A DNA stretch of 64,000 bases. Source: Marinobacter denitrificans (GTDB lineage Bacteria > Pseudomonadota > Gammaproteobacteria > Pseudomonadales > Oleiphilaceae). Shown piece by piece: positions 8,679-16,418 of this stretch (its first letter is position 1; every line of letters begins with the position of its first letter). A program made the translations under genes and the position numbers. The stretch spans positions 620,001-684,000 of the forward strand of contig NZ_VMHN01000002.1 of the NCBI RefSeq assembly GCF_008795955.1. Reading direction: 5' to 3'. Below the pieces are notes generated by a model, which saw only the letters and a list, made by a program, of their open reading frames with translations, had not been told where the DNA came from and did no database searches.

Positions 8679-10145
8679 CTAGCAGGTGGGCATGGTTTGC
8701 AGGGCAAGCTTCCTTCGAATAAACCGACCAAGAATATCCACACCGATATTAAGCGAGGCGGTAATCAGGATAAGCACCATGGCCTTGTCGAACTGGATGT
8801 TCTGGATAGCACTGTCGACATAGAAACCAAGGGTATAGATGCCCAGAATGCCCAGTATGGCGGTTTCCCGCATGATGATTTCCCATCGGTAGAACAGGAA
8901 CGCAAGAAATGACCGGTAGATACGGGGTACAAGCTCGTAGGTGTATCGGTCAAGGCCTGATGGCGCGTCTGGCCGCAGGGCAATGGAGCTCGACTGACGC
9001 CCGATCAGGTGGCCGATAATGCCCCCATTATGTAACGCCAGCGCCACCACGGCTGGCAGCATGGACGGCCCCCACAACTGCAGCAGAATGTAGGCAAGGA
9101 TGTATTCCGGCGTGGAGCGCAGGATAACCAGGAAGACGTGGCCACCTGTACGCCTTGCCGGTCCGCCGAAATGGGTGGATATCAACGGGAACGCAAGCAG
9201 GGCAATGATGCCTGTGGCAACCAGCGCTATCTGGGTCAGTATTACGGTATTCCAGATACCCGGCAGGGCCTGATCGACAAAAAGTTCTCCCAGCCAGCTT
9301 CCCATACCGGCCCAGCCTTCTTCGTTTTTCAGGGGAGAGGGAACAATATCCTGGGTAAAGAAACGGGTTACATTGCCCCAGACAATTGGCATGCCCTCCC
9401 CGAGGAAAAAGGGAGCCCCAAGGATGTACACCGGAAGCAGTTTGGGCTTGACCCATAGCGGCAGTGTGGCAATGAGCACATAAAACAGAATCAGCATGGC
9501 ACCGGCGTCAGAGTAGTGCCCCTGGGAAAATGCGGATTCCAGATAAAAACCGAGCGTGGGCAGGCCAACAAAGCCAAGAATAGCGCTGGACCTGAGGCCA
9601 CATTCAAGGCGGTAGGCTGTATAGGTGCGCATCTGCACCCAACAGTCCGGGATTCGGGCGAAAAGAAAGGCAGAAATTACGCCGGTTCCCGGGGGCAGCA
9701 GGCGCCCCGGCTCGGGGTCAGCTTCTTCCAGAATTTCGGAATAAACCTTGGCAAAAATACCGGCGTAGGGAATAGCGATTGCCAATACACCCGTCAGCGG
9801 GTGGAAACCAAAAAACTGAAGGAAGATCAGGGCCCAGAAGAGTTCATGGATGGCCCTTATAAAGGCGCAGAAAATCCGCACCGGATAGGCGCGGTAAGCC
9901 AATGCCAACAGAAATCCACCCACGCTGCCCAGAGCCACACCCACGAACGCAAACGCGACCGTTCGGAGCAGGGCGGTGGCCAATCCTTCAGTACTGAAAA
10001 AATCCGGAGTAATAATGCCTAGGAAAAACCGACCAAGGTCTTTCCATGGGTTGGCGGAGGTAACCGCAATGTCCGCAAAAACCAGACTCACCACGGCAAT
10101 GGCGGTGAAAATCAGGCTGGTTCTTACGGTTGGAGATGACAGCAT
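8679..10145 (-). CDS. ABC transporter permease, fused double PhnE-like unit
   Basis: A 488-residue inner-membrane protein containing two PhnE-type permease halves in one chain. Each half has several transmembrane helices and a conserved SxAILGFVGLPTLGFYLESA / ETAILGILGIYTLGFYVDSA-like segment, at about residues 190 and 440. PhnE itself is about 260 residues, so this is an internal fusion that could form the full membrane channel alone. It is last in a three-gene operon (binding protein, ATPase, permease) with a 16-base gap to the ATPase gene. Transporters of this layout next to selD are annotated as putative selenate uptake systems; the substrate here is inferred from that context. Confidence 0.85.
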   Translation of the reverse strand: MLSSPTVRTSLIFTAIAVVSLVFADIAVTSANPWKDLGRFFLGIITPDFFSTEGLATALLRTVAFAFVGVALGSVGGFLLALAYRAYPVRIFCAFIRAIHELFWALIFLQFFGFHPLTGVLAIAIPYAGIFAKVYSEILEEADPEPGRLLPPGTGVISAFLFARIPDCWVQMRTYTAYRLECGLRSSAILGFVGLPTLGFYLESAFSQGHYSDAGAMLILFYVLIATLPLWVKPKLLPVYILGAPFFLGEGMPIVWGNVTRFFTQDIVPSPLKNEEGWAGMGSWLGELFVDQALPGIWNTVILTQIALVATGIIALLAFPLISTHFGGPARRTGGHVFLVILRSTPEYILAYILLQLWGPSMLPAVVALALHNGGIIGHLIGRQSSSIALRPDAPSGLDRYTYELVPRIYRSFLAFLFYRWEIIMRETAILGILGIYTLGFYVDSAIQNIQFDKAMVLILITASLNIGVDILGRFIRRKLALQTMPTC

Positions 10146-10161
10146 AAATTGGGGTTCTGAT

Positions 10162-10812
10162 TCAGTAAAGCGGCATGATGTCTGCCGGGGTCAGCTTATC
10201 GCTGGGCTCGTCCAGAGCGATCTGGCCGTCCTGGATACCGACAATCCGTGTGCAATACGCCAGCGCTAACTCCACGTCGTGAAGTGCAATAACACTGGTC
10301 CTGAAGCGTTCCTTAAGCAGTTTCATGACCAGGTGAGCCATAGGGCCATCCAGCGCAGAGATCGGCTCATCCGCTAACAGCAGGTCGGAGTTCCTGTACA
10401 ACGCCCGGGCAACGGCAATGCGCTGACGTTGACCACCAGAGAGAGAGGCTGCCGGAATCCAGATCTTTTCCGGCATCGCCAGTTCCGCGAGCAACGCTTT
10501 TACGTCACGGGTGTCCTTCGCAAAAGGCCGTATCAGCGTGAGCGTGTTATACCAGGTGGCATGTTCGTCCAGGCGCCCCATGTAAACGTTATGGAAAACC
10601 GGCAGTGCATTAACCAGGCCCAGATTTTGCGGAACCAGGGACGACTGCCCCTTTACCTGCTGGTGAATCAGGCTGATCAGCGTTGACTTGCCTGCACCAC
10701 TGCGACCGACGAGGGCGACTCGATCACCCTCTCTGATACTGAGCGAAAGCGGGCCAATGACCCGCTCCCCCCCAAATGAGGCCGTGAGGCCTGTAAGGTC
10801 AAATCCCGACAT
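10162..10812 (-). CDS. ABC transporter ATPase, PhnC-like
   Basis: A 216-residue ATPase of the phosphonate-type importer class. It shows Walker A GRSGAGKST (about 36-44), the signature LSGGQRQR, Walker B LLADEPISALD and an H-loop (ALHDVELAL). It is shorter than classical PhnC because regions around the Q-loop are reduced, but all catalytic motifs are present. Its ATG overlaps the stop of the binding-protein gene (TAATG at 10814-10810), showing translational coupling. It energises the double permease encoded downstream. Phosphonate use is unlikely because no C-P lyase or phosphonatase gene is nearby. Confidence 0.88.
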   Translation of the reverse strand: MSGFDLTGLTASFGGERVIGPLSLSIREGDRVALVGRSGAGKSTLISLIHQQVKGQSSLVPQNLGLVNALPVFHNVYMGRLDEHATWYNTLTLIRPFAKDTRDVKALLAELAMPEKIWIPAASLSGGQRQRIAVARALYRNSDLLLADEPISALDGPMAHLVMKLLKERFRTSVIALHDVELALAYCTRIVGIQDGQIALDEPSDKLTPADIMPLY

Positions 10813-11681
10813 TAATCGATGATTCCGATGTCTTTGGCAACGCTGCGAATTGGCTCATAGTCCGAGTTGGAAGCAGGAACGAAAGCTGAACGTGGGAAGC
10901 TCTCAAGCAGTTCGGGATCGTCCAGTGCCAGCAGGGCTTTACGTACGCGGTCTGTAAAACCTTCGCCGTAATTTTGATCGACATCTCCCCGAATGCTCCA
11001 CTGGTAGTTAGGGTAGGCCGGGGTTTTCCAGATGATTTTTACATCGTCGGTGTTGATGTTGCCGTCTTCCAGTTCCTTTTCCCACACTTTGTAGTTGATA
11101 GCGCCTACGTCATAGGTGCCAGACTCCACGAGCCTCAAGGTGCGAGTGTGGTTGCCGCTAAAGCCGACCCGCTCAAACACATCCTCAGGCGCTTCGCCGA
11201 AGATGTTGCGGATATGGTACTCGGGGATCAGGCGGCCTGATGTTGAGCCCTTGGATCCGAACGTAAAGGTCTTGCCCCGAAGATCGTCCGTCAGGGTGTC
11301 AGCGCGCTCTAGATCGGTGCTCTTGTGGGCGATGAAATAGTTGAAAAATGCCTGGTCTTCCTCGCCCTGGGCAATCGCTTCTGAGCCGGGAACCAGGGAC
11401 CGCGCCTGAACACCGGAAAGGCCGCCAAACCAGGCCAGTTGAACCTGATTATTGCGGAATGCCGACACCGCTGCGGCATAGGATTTCACCGGGATATAAC
11501 GAACATCCGCATCAAGCTCTTCAGAAAGGTAGTCAGCCACTCCGCGAAAGCGTTCTACAAGCTTGGTTTCATCTTCATCAGGGATTGCCGTGAATACGAA
11601 CGTCTGGGCATATACCGTGGTGGAGGCAGTAAAAAACAACAAACTGGTCAGTGCCAATTTCCGTATAAAATTCAAGGCCAT
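10812..11681 (-). CDS. Periplasmic binding protein of putative selenate/oxyanion ABC transporter (PhnD-like)
   Basis: A 289-residue secreted binding protein of the PhnD/PtxB fold. A signal peptide ends near TTVYAQ (about residue 26). The mature part begins FVFTAIPDEDETKL and contains VKSYAAAVSAFRNNQVQLAWFGG and GSTSGRLIPEYHI, the oxyanion-binding regions of this family. I recognise it as close to the family called putative selenate ABC transporter binding protein, typically linked to selD. It heads the uptake operon and is divergent from senB across 176 bases. Whether it binds selenate, selenite or another oxyanion cannot be read from sequence. Confidence 0.8.
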   Translation of the reverse strand: MALNFIRKLALTSLLFFTASTTVYAQTFVFTAIPDEDETKLVERFRGVADYLSEELDADVRYIPVKSYAAAVSAFRNNQVQLAWFGGLSGVQARSLVPGSEAIAQGEEDQAFFNYFIAHKSTDLERADTLTDDLRGKTFTFGSKGSTSGRLIPEYHIRNIFGEAPEDVFERVGFSGNHTRTLRLVESGTYDVGAINYKVWEKELEDGNINTDDVKIIWKTPAYPNYQWSIRGDVDQNYGEGFTDRVRKALLALDDPELLESFPRSAFVPASNSDYEPIRSVAKDIGIID

Positions 11682-11857
11682 CTGAATTTTCCTTTTTTCC
11701 GGTGATTAATGTTCCGAAGAAGAAACATGAGCGCGCGATTTAAAGCGGGTCAGGATAACGTGATTTACCTGAACTCTGAACATCTATACGATTCCATCGG
11801 CTAAACAGGTTATGGATATCCATCAAAAATGAATAAATTTTCCGGAGCCCTTCGTCC
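11682..11857. promoter_or_regulatory. Divergent intergenic region, selenium uptake operon / senB
   Basis: This 176-base AT-richer gap separates the start of the binding-protein operon (leftward) from senB (rightward), so it must hold promoters for both. AAGGAAAA lies ahead of the binding-protein ATG and CCGGAG ahead of the senB ATG. I do not see a decisive -35/-10 pair or operator. Shared regulation of uptake and selenosugar formation is a reasonable inference from the geometry. Confidence 0.45.
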
Positions 11858-12832
11858 ATGAATATTACCCTGATTACGCCCGCCCCTCCGGGCTCCAGAG
11901 CAGGTAATCGGGCAACCGCCGAGCGTTGGGGTCGGTTACTTGGTCAGGCCGGGCATCGCGTCAACATTGTGACCGAGTACCATGGTCAGCCATGCGACCT
12001 GCTTATGGCACTCCATGCCTGGAGAAGCCACCAGGCGGTGGTGCGTTTCCGCGAAGAACATCCGGATACGCCATTGATTGTGGTACTCACGGGTACCGAT
12101 ATCTACGATCATCAACATCGCTTTCCAGATGACACCCTTGAGTCCATGGCGCTGGCTGATTGCCTGATAGGGCTACATCACCGTGTTTGCCAGGACATTC
12201 CCGAACGTTTTACCCCTAAGCTGATGACGGTGCTCCAGTCAGCGGAGAGCCCCGGATACGTATCAGGACCGAAACAGGGCTTTGATATCTGCGTTATTGG
12301 TCATCTTCGCCACGAGAAGGACCCCCTTCGCGCCGCGTGGGCAGCCCGCAGGCTGCTGAAAACCTCCGCCATACGCGTCATTAATGCAGGCGGAGCCCAT
12401 ACAGCGGAATGGGAACACGAAACCCTGGCAGAGCAGCAATCCAATCCGCGCTTCCAGTGGCTTGGCGAAGTGGACAAGTCTGCCATCCATGAGCTGATGA
12501 ATCGCTGCCGCGCCATGGTGATCAGCTCGGTCATGGAAGGCGGCGCCAATGTTGTCTCCGAAGCCTGCCGTGCGGGCCTGCCCATTATTGCTTCTGATAT
12601 CTCGGGCAATATCGGTCTTCTGGGCGAGGACTATCCGGGGTATTTCCCTGTCGGTGATGACACCGAACTGGCCAGACTGTTACAGCAGGCGGAGCATTCC
12701 CCTGAATTTCTGTTGGAGCTGGAGGAGCGAGTGACGGAACTGGCTGGCTCCTTTACCCCGGAATCAGAGCAGGCCGCTTTATTGGCCGCCATTGACAAGG
12801 CAATGGCCGGGCGTACCCGGCTCAATCCCTGA
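11858..12832 (+). CDS. senB: SenB-type selenosugar synthase (TIGR04348 glycosyltransferase)
   Basis: A 324-residue GT-B glycosyltransferase. The N-terminus (NITLITPAPPGSRAGNRATA), the LMALHAWRS segment, and the donor-binding C-terminal half (MVISSVMEGGANVVSEA, LPIIASDISGNIGLLG) match the family once named TIGR04348 and now known as SenB. SenB is known to join selenium from selenophosphate to UDP-N-acetyl-sugar to make a selenosugar, with a SelD homologue (SenC) supplying selenophosphate. Here it converges with the SelD fusion (11-base overlap of coding ends) and is divergent from a probable selenium transporter. The selenoneine synthase SenA is absent from the window. Assignment is by family recognition and context. 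Confidence 0.82.
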   Translation: MNITLITPAPPGSRAGNRATAERWGRLLGQAGHRVNIVTEYHGQPCDLLMALHAWRSHQAVVRFREEHPDTPLIVVLTGTDIYDHQHRFPDDTLESMALADCLIGLHHRVCQDIPERFTPKLMTVLQSAESPGYVSGPKQGFDICVIGHLRHEKDPLRAAWAARRLLKTSAIRVINAGGAHTAEWEHETLAEQQSNPRFQWLGEVDKSAIHELMNRCRAMVISSVMEGGANVVSEACRAGLPIIASDISGNIGLLGEDYPGYFPVGDDTELARLLQQAEHSPEFLLELEERVTELAGSFTPESEQAALLAAIDKAMAGRTRLNP

Positions 12833-15098
12833 GAGTAATCGGCTCGATCGGGCCGCTCTCGTCCTGGGCCAATACCCGGCCAATAATTGCTGTGTGCGGA
12901 TAACCCAGGGCCTTGAGCTCATCCACACAGGCCTCAGCCTGGTCAGCCGGCACACTGGCCAACAAGCCGCCCGCAGTCTGAGGATCGAAGATCAACGGAT
13001 AACGAGGGTGCTTCACCCATTTCTCCTGATCGCGGATACCCCGCCGCAGCCGAATATTCGCGGGCTGCAGCGAACTGAGAATGCCGGCCGCTGCGGTTTC
13101 CTCGGCGCCGGGCAGGATCGGAATCGAGCCCAGATCCAGCTCCGCATCCACACCCGATGGCCGGGTCATTTCCACCAGGTGTCCCAGCAGGCCAAAACCG
13201 GTGACGTCAGTGCAGGCCCTGGAGCCAAAACGGCGTAGGCATTCAGCGGCCGCCTTATTGGACTGCACCATCGAGGCCAACGCGGCATCAATCCAGCGGC
13301 CCTTCGCTTCCAGCCTGGCATGGGCGGCAAACAGGGTACCGGTGCCGATCGGTTTGGTCAGCAGCAGAACATCTCCCGCCCGCAGGCCGCCCTTGCTCAT
13401 AACCTCATCAGGGTTAATCAGGCCGTTAACAGCAAAGCCCAGCGCCAGTTCGCGGCCTTCACCGGTGTGGCCCCCGACCAGAGCACAGCCGGCTTCGTTA
13501 AGTACTTCCACGGCGCCGGACATCATCTGGTAAACCACGTCTTCCACCTTGGACTCAATGCCATAGGGTACGGTCGCCACAGCCGTAGCACTCTGGGCTT
13601 CAGCCCCCATGGCAAACACATCACCCAGTGCATGGTTGGCAGCAACCTTGCCAAACACGTAAGGGTCATCAATAAAGGCGCGGAAGAAGTCGACAGTATG
13701 AACTACCGCCTTGCCGGGGGGCACCGTAAGCACTGCCGCGTCATCCGGCGCATGCAGACCGATCAGAATATCATCCCGCTCGATGGGGCGCAGTTCGCCA
13801 AGGGCCCGTGATAATACCGTGCTACCCACTTTGGCACCGCATCCGCCACACCGCATGGCAACGGCAGATATGGCCTGGGATGCTTCCTCTGCGTTCTGCG
13901 CTGCACCGGTGTCGGGCAGGGCAGCGCTCTCTTCCATGGCCGGCAGGTCGTTGAACCTGGCCATGAAGCGTTTATCAATGTGGTTTTTCCACTGCCACAC
14001 CCATTTGCCGGCAAAAGACATGCCCCCGCGAGACGCCACGGCAAATTTGTCGCCGGTGCTGATCAGCGCCAGCCATTTTTTCTGGGGGCTGAAGGGTTTG
14101 ACAGTCTTACCCAGTGCGTGTCGCCTGAGGTTATCTGCAAGAGGGCGGCCCTGCCGCACGGCGAACACCCCGGCTTTCTCGCGGGGGTGGTTAACTACAT
14201 TGGCGATATCGCCAACGGCGAAAATGTCGTCGTCGGTTTCCGTCTGCAGGGTATCCTTTACCCGGATAAAGCCGCCGTCATCCAGAGCCAGCCCGGTCTC
14301 ATCCAGCCATTGTGGGCCGCCGGCCCGGGTTACCCACAGCACCTCATCCACGGTGTGTGTTTGACCGGATTCAGTGGTCAGATGGCCTGCCTCGACCTTC
14401 GAGACCGCTGCCCCCAGGTGAACTTTCACCCCGCGGCTTGCCAGTTTGTCGGCAAATACCGCGCGCACCTTTTCGTTATGGGTAGGCAGTATCTGGCTTT
14501 CCGCATCAAACAGGTGGAAGTGCAACTGGTCCGGGTCATGGCCACGTATTTTGAGTTCATTGCGGAGCCGGAACTGCATCGCAAGGGTCAGTTCCACACC
14601 GCCCGCGCCGGCGCCAACAACGGCTACCGACATCGGCCCTTCATGGTTTTCCAGTCGCGAGAGCAACGACAGCCAGCGACTGTTGAAACCATTAATAGGT
14701 TTGACCGGTACAGCATGCTCATGCGCGCCATCCACGTCGAGAACGCGGGGCGAGGAGCCAATATTTACCGAAAGAATGTCGTAAGGTACATCCGGCCGAG
14801 CCCGGCAATGGACCCGTTTGCGGTTTCGGTCAATGCCGATGGCTTCGTCCCTGTAGAAGCGGGCACCAGCGAATTCCGCCAGTTTGCTCAGGTCGATATG
14901 GACATCATCATAGGCATAATGCCCGGCCACGTAGCCAGGCAACATACCGGAGTAGGGCGTGTGGGTGTCTCTGCAGATGAGGGTAAGGCGGACACCGGGA
15001 ACGGGGTTCATTGCAAAACGCTTAAGAACCCCGACGTGGCTGTGCCCACCGCCAACCAGGACGATGTCCCGTAATACAGGCTGTTCGGATTGTTGCAT
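12822..15098 (-). CDS. selD: Selenide, water dikinase fused to FAD/NAD(P) oxidoreductase domain
   Basis: A 758-residue two-domain enzyme. Residues about 1-370 are an NADH-dehydrogenase-like flavoprotein (VLVGGGHSHVGVLKRF at the start, VVGAGAGGVELTLAM for the second nucleotide, FAVGDIANV). Residues about 410-758 are SelD, which makes selenophosphate from selenide and ATP. The catalytic residue is Cys420 in RCGGCGAKVGS; it is a normal TGC codon, not selenocysteine, and the essential Lys (AK) follows. The ATG at 15098 overlaps the upstream stop as TGATG, so I prefer it to the TTG one codon earlier. The N-terminal domain may reduce a selenium species to selenide for the kinase. Selenophosphate would serve SenB and possibly tRNA selenation. 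Confidence 0.93.
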   Translation of the reverse strand: MQQSEQPVLRDIVLVGGGHSHVGVLKRFAMNPVPGVRLTLICRDTHTPYSGMLPGYVAGHYAYDDVHIDLSKLAEFAGARFYRDEAIGIDRNRKRVHCRARPDVPYDILSVNIGSSPRVLDVDGAHEHAVPVKPINGFNSRWLSLLSRLENHEGPMSVAVVGAGAGGVELTLAMQFRLRNELKIRGHDPDQLHFHLFDAESQILPTHNEKVRAVFADKLASRGVKVHLGAAVSKVEAGHLTTESGQTHTVDEVLWVTRAGGPQWLDETGLALDDGGFIRVKDTLQTETDDDIFAVGDIANVVNHPREKAGVFAVRQGRPLADNLRRHALGKTVKPFSPQKKWLALISTGDKFAVASRGGMSFAGKWVWQWKNHIDKRFMARFNDLPAMEESAALPDTGAAQNAEEASQAISAVAMRCGGCGAKVGSTVLSRALGELRPIERDDILIGLHAPDDAAVLTVPPGKAVVHTVDFFRAFIDDPYVFGKVAANHALGDVFAMGAEAQSATAVATVPYGIESKVEDVVYQMMSGAVEVLNEAGCALVGGHTGEGRELALGFAVNGLINPDEVMSKGGLRAGDVLLLTKPIGTGTLFAAHARLEAKGRWIDAALASMVQSNKAAAECLRRFGSRACTDVTGFGLLGHLVEMTRPSGVDAELDLGSIPILPGAEETAAAGILSSLQPANIRLRRGIRDQEKWVKHPRYPLIFDPQTAGGLLASVPADQAEACVDELKALGYPHTAIIGRVLAQDESGPIEPITLRD

Positions 15099-15838
15099 CA
15101 AATGACTTTCTTGGCCTCGTCACTGAAGGTGCTGAAGCCCTTCACATTTGAAAACGCCTGCAGTTTCTGCTGGTCCTCTGCAGAGGGGTTGGCAATCTGG
15201 TCAACCGAGGTGATGCCTGCTTCCTTCATTTTGCGGGCAGTTGCCGGGCCGATGCCTTTAACCTGTGTCAGATCGCTCTTATCTTTCGGCTTTGGAGTGC
15301 GTTTTGGCGCAGCTGGTTTCTTTGCCGTGGCTGCCGCCTTTTTAGGTGCAGGTTTTGTGGCAGAGGCCGGGCTTTTGGCAGTTGTAGCTGCCGTAGGCTT
15401 GGCTGCCTTTTTCGCTGTCGCCGGCTTCTTGGCAGTGGACTTTTTGGTGGTCGTCTTGGTGGACGCGGTTTTTTTCGGGGCAGCTTTTGCTTTCGAAGAG
15501 GGCGCTTTCTGTGCGGCTTTATCTGCAGCTTTCTTCGCTTCCCCTTTGGCTTCCTTGCTGGCGATGCCAAGGCGGTCCAGAATGTTGTTCTGAAGTTCGT
15601 GGAACTCTCCCAGACGGCGCTCGTACTCGTCGCTGAAGCGCTTCATTTCCCGGTCACGAAGCTCATCCAGCTCTTTCAGCAGCTTGCGTACTGGCTCCTG
15701 AATCTGGTTCTGGAGGCCGTCAAACTGTTTGAGAGCGTCGTTGATCAACTTTTCGATCTGCGCCGACGTCTTTTCAAATTCCTTGTTCACTTTTTTGACA
15801 ACTTTATCAACATTCTGCTTCTTGGCTTTCTTGGCCAT
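15098..15838 (-). CDS. Coiled-coil, Lys/Ala-rich, helix-hairpin-helix protein
   Basis: A 246-residue three-part protein. Residues 1-95 are a charged coiled coil reminiscent of phasins (KKVNKEFEKTSAQIEKLIND). Residues 100-185 are a Lys/Ala/Pro/Thr-rich histone-H1-like tail. Residues 187-246 contain a helix-hairpin-helix module (LTQVKGIGPATARKMKEAGI). A strong AAGGAG precedes the ATG. The stop and the selD ATG overlap as TGATG, so SelD translation is probably coupled to it. Similar proteins are annotated as poly(hydroxyalkanoate) granule-associated or DNA-binding; either fits. The reason for linkage to SelD is unknown. GC- and Ala/Lys-rich coding is expected from the tail and is not evidence of transfer. 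Confidence 0.75.
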   Translation of the reverse strand: MAKKAKKQNVDKVVKKVNKEFEKTSAQIEKLINDALKQFDGLQNQIQEPVRKLLKELDELRDREMKRFSDEYERRLGEFHELQNNILDRLGIASKEAKGEAKKAADKAAQKAPSSKAKAAPKKTASTKTTTKKSTAKKPATAKKAAKPTAATTAKSPASATKPAPKKAAATAKKPAAPKRTPKPKDKSDLTQVKGIGPATARKMKEAGITSVDQIANPSAEDQQKLQAFSNVKGFSTFSDEAKKVI

Positions 15839-15886
15839 GAGGATTGTCTCCTTACAGTGCGGTTTGTTAGGTAAGAGCGTGTGATT

Positions 15887-16285
15887 TCAGGCCATTTGCC
15901 GGAGGCCGGAGGAAGGCCCGGATGAACGCCTGGACTTCAGCAACTGCTTCTTCCTTACCACATCCCGTATGCGCTTGAGCTTGTCTGCCAGGGCAGGGGA
16001 TGTATTGTCATTAATTTCCACGAAATCAATAGAGTAGAAGAAGTTGCTGCAGTGCTTTCTACGTTCGGTAACGAGCCCGGAGATGCCATCGGCGCGGATG
16101 TTATCAAACGGCATTTCCATGATCAGGTCCAGAACAACCGTATCACCCGGGTTAAACACTTTGTCGGTTTTCATCACACAGCCATAGTTGTCCAGCTCAA
16201 ACAGGGCTGCCTCCACCCGTTCACGGCGGAACAGGCCACGCTTGACGTGAAACTGTGCAACAAGATCCGGTAGTGCTTCGTTCAT
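15887..16285 (-). CDS. PilZ-like domain protein
   Basis: A 132-residue protein that looks like a short PilZ-type beta-barrel. It has a basic N-terminal stretch RRERVEAALFELDNYGC, a GDTVVLDLIMEMP strand pair, and FFYSIDFVEIND. The canonical c-di-GMP ligands RxxxR and (D/N)xSxxG are not clearly complete, so binding is doubtful. A helical basic tail follows (LADKLKRIRDVVRKKQLLKSRR). It sits between the HHH protein and the GNAT-nitrilase gene on the same strand, separated by 48 and 122 bases, and is probably independently expressed. Confidence 0.5.
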   Translation of the reverse strand: MNEALPDLVAQFHVKRGLFRRERVEAALFELDNYGCVMKTDKVFNPGDTVVLDLIMEMPFDNIRADGISGLVTERRKHCSNFFYSIDFVEINDNTSPALADKLKRIRDVVRKKQLLKSRRSSGPSSGLRQMA

Positions 16286-16396
16286 TTACAAATGATCTCT
16301 GGTTTGGTCCGGTAAAGCGGTTTGACGGTGCTTGGTTAAACAATAGCCACTACCGGACTGTTTGGCAACGTACTCAGTGTCATACGATAGGGCTCT

Positions 16397-16418
16397 CAGA
16401 CAGTTCTTCAACTGTCTG
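16397..16418. terminator. Hairpin at end of GNAT-nitrilase gene
   Basis: CAGACAGTT (16397-16405) and AACTGTCTG (16410-16418) form a perfect 9-bp stem with a four-base loop. It overlaps the last codons of the leftward GNAT-nitrilase gene. No T-run follows on the leftward strand, so it may be a processing or stabilising hairpin and not an intrinsic terminator. Confidence 0.4.

Noticed and set aside
8679..11681. Phosphonate utilisation operon
   Set aside because: Only transporter genes resemble phn; no C-P lyase or hydrolase is near, and selD/senB adjacency favours selenium oxyanion uptake.
13839..13841. Selenocysteine in SelD
   Set aside because: The catalytic position is an ordinary TGC (Cys) codon and no in-frame TGA occurs within the gene.
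13980..15074. 364-codon open frame antisense to SelD
   Set aside because: No recognisable motif; the opposite strand encodes both SelD domains with intact active sites.
15268..15570. Repetitive GC-rich stretch resembling a tandem repeat or CRISPR
   Set aside because: It is the Lys/Ala/Pro-rich tail of a coding gene; there is no constant repeat and spacer pattern.
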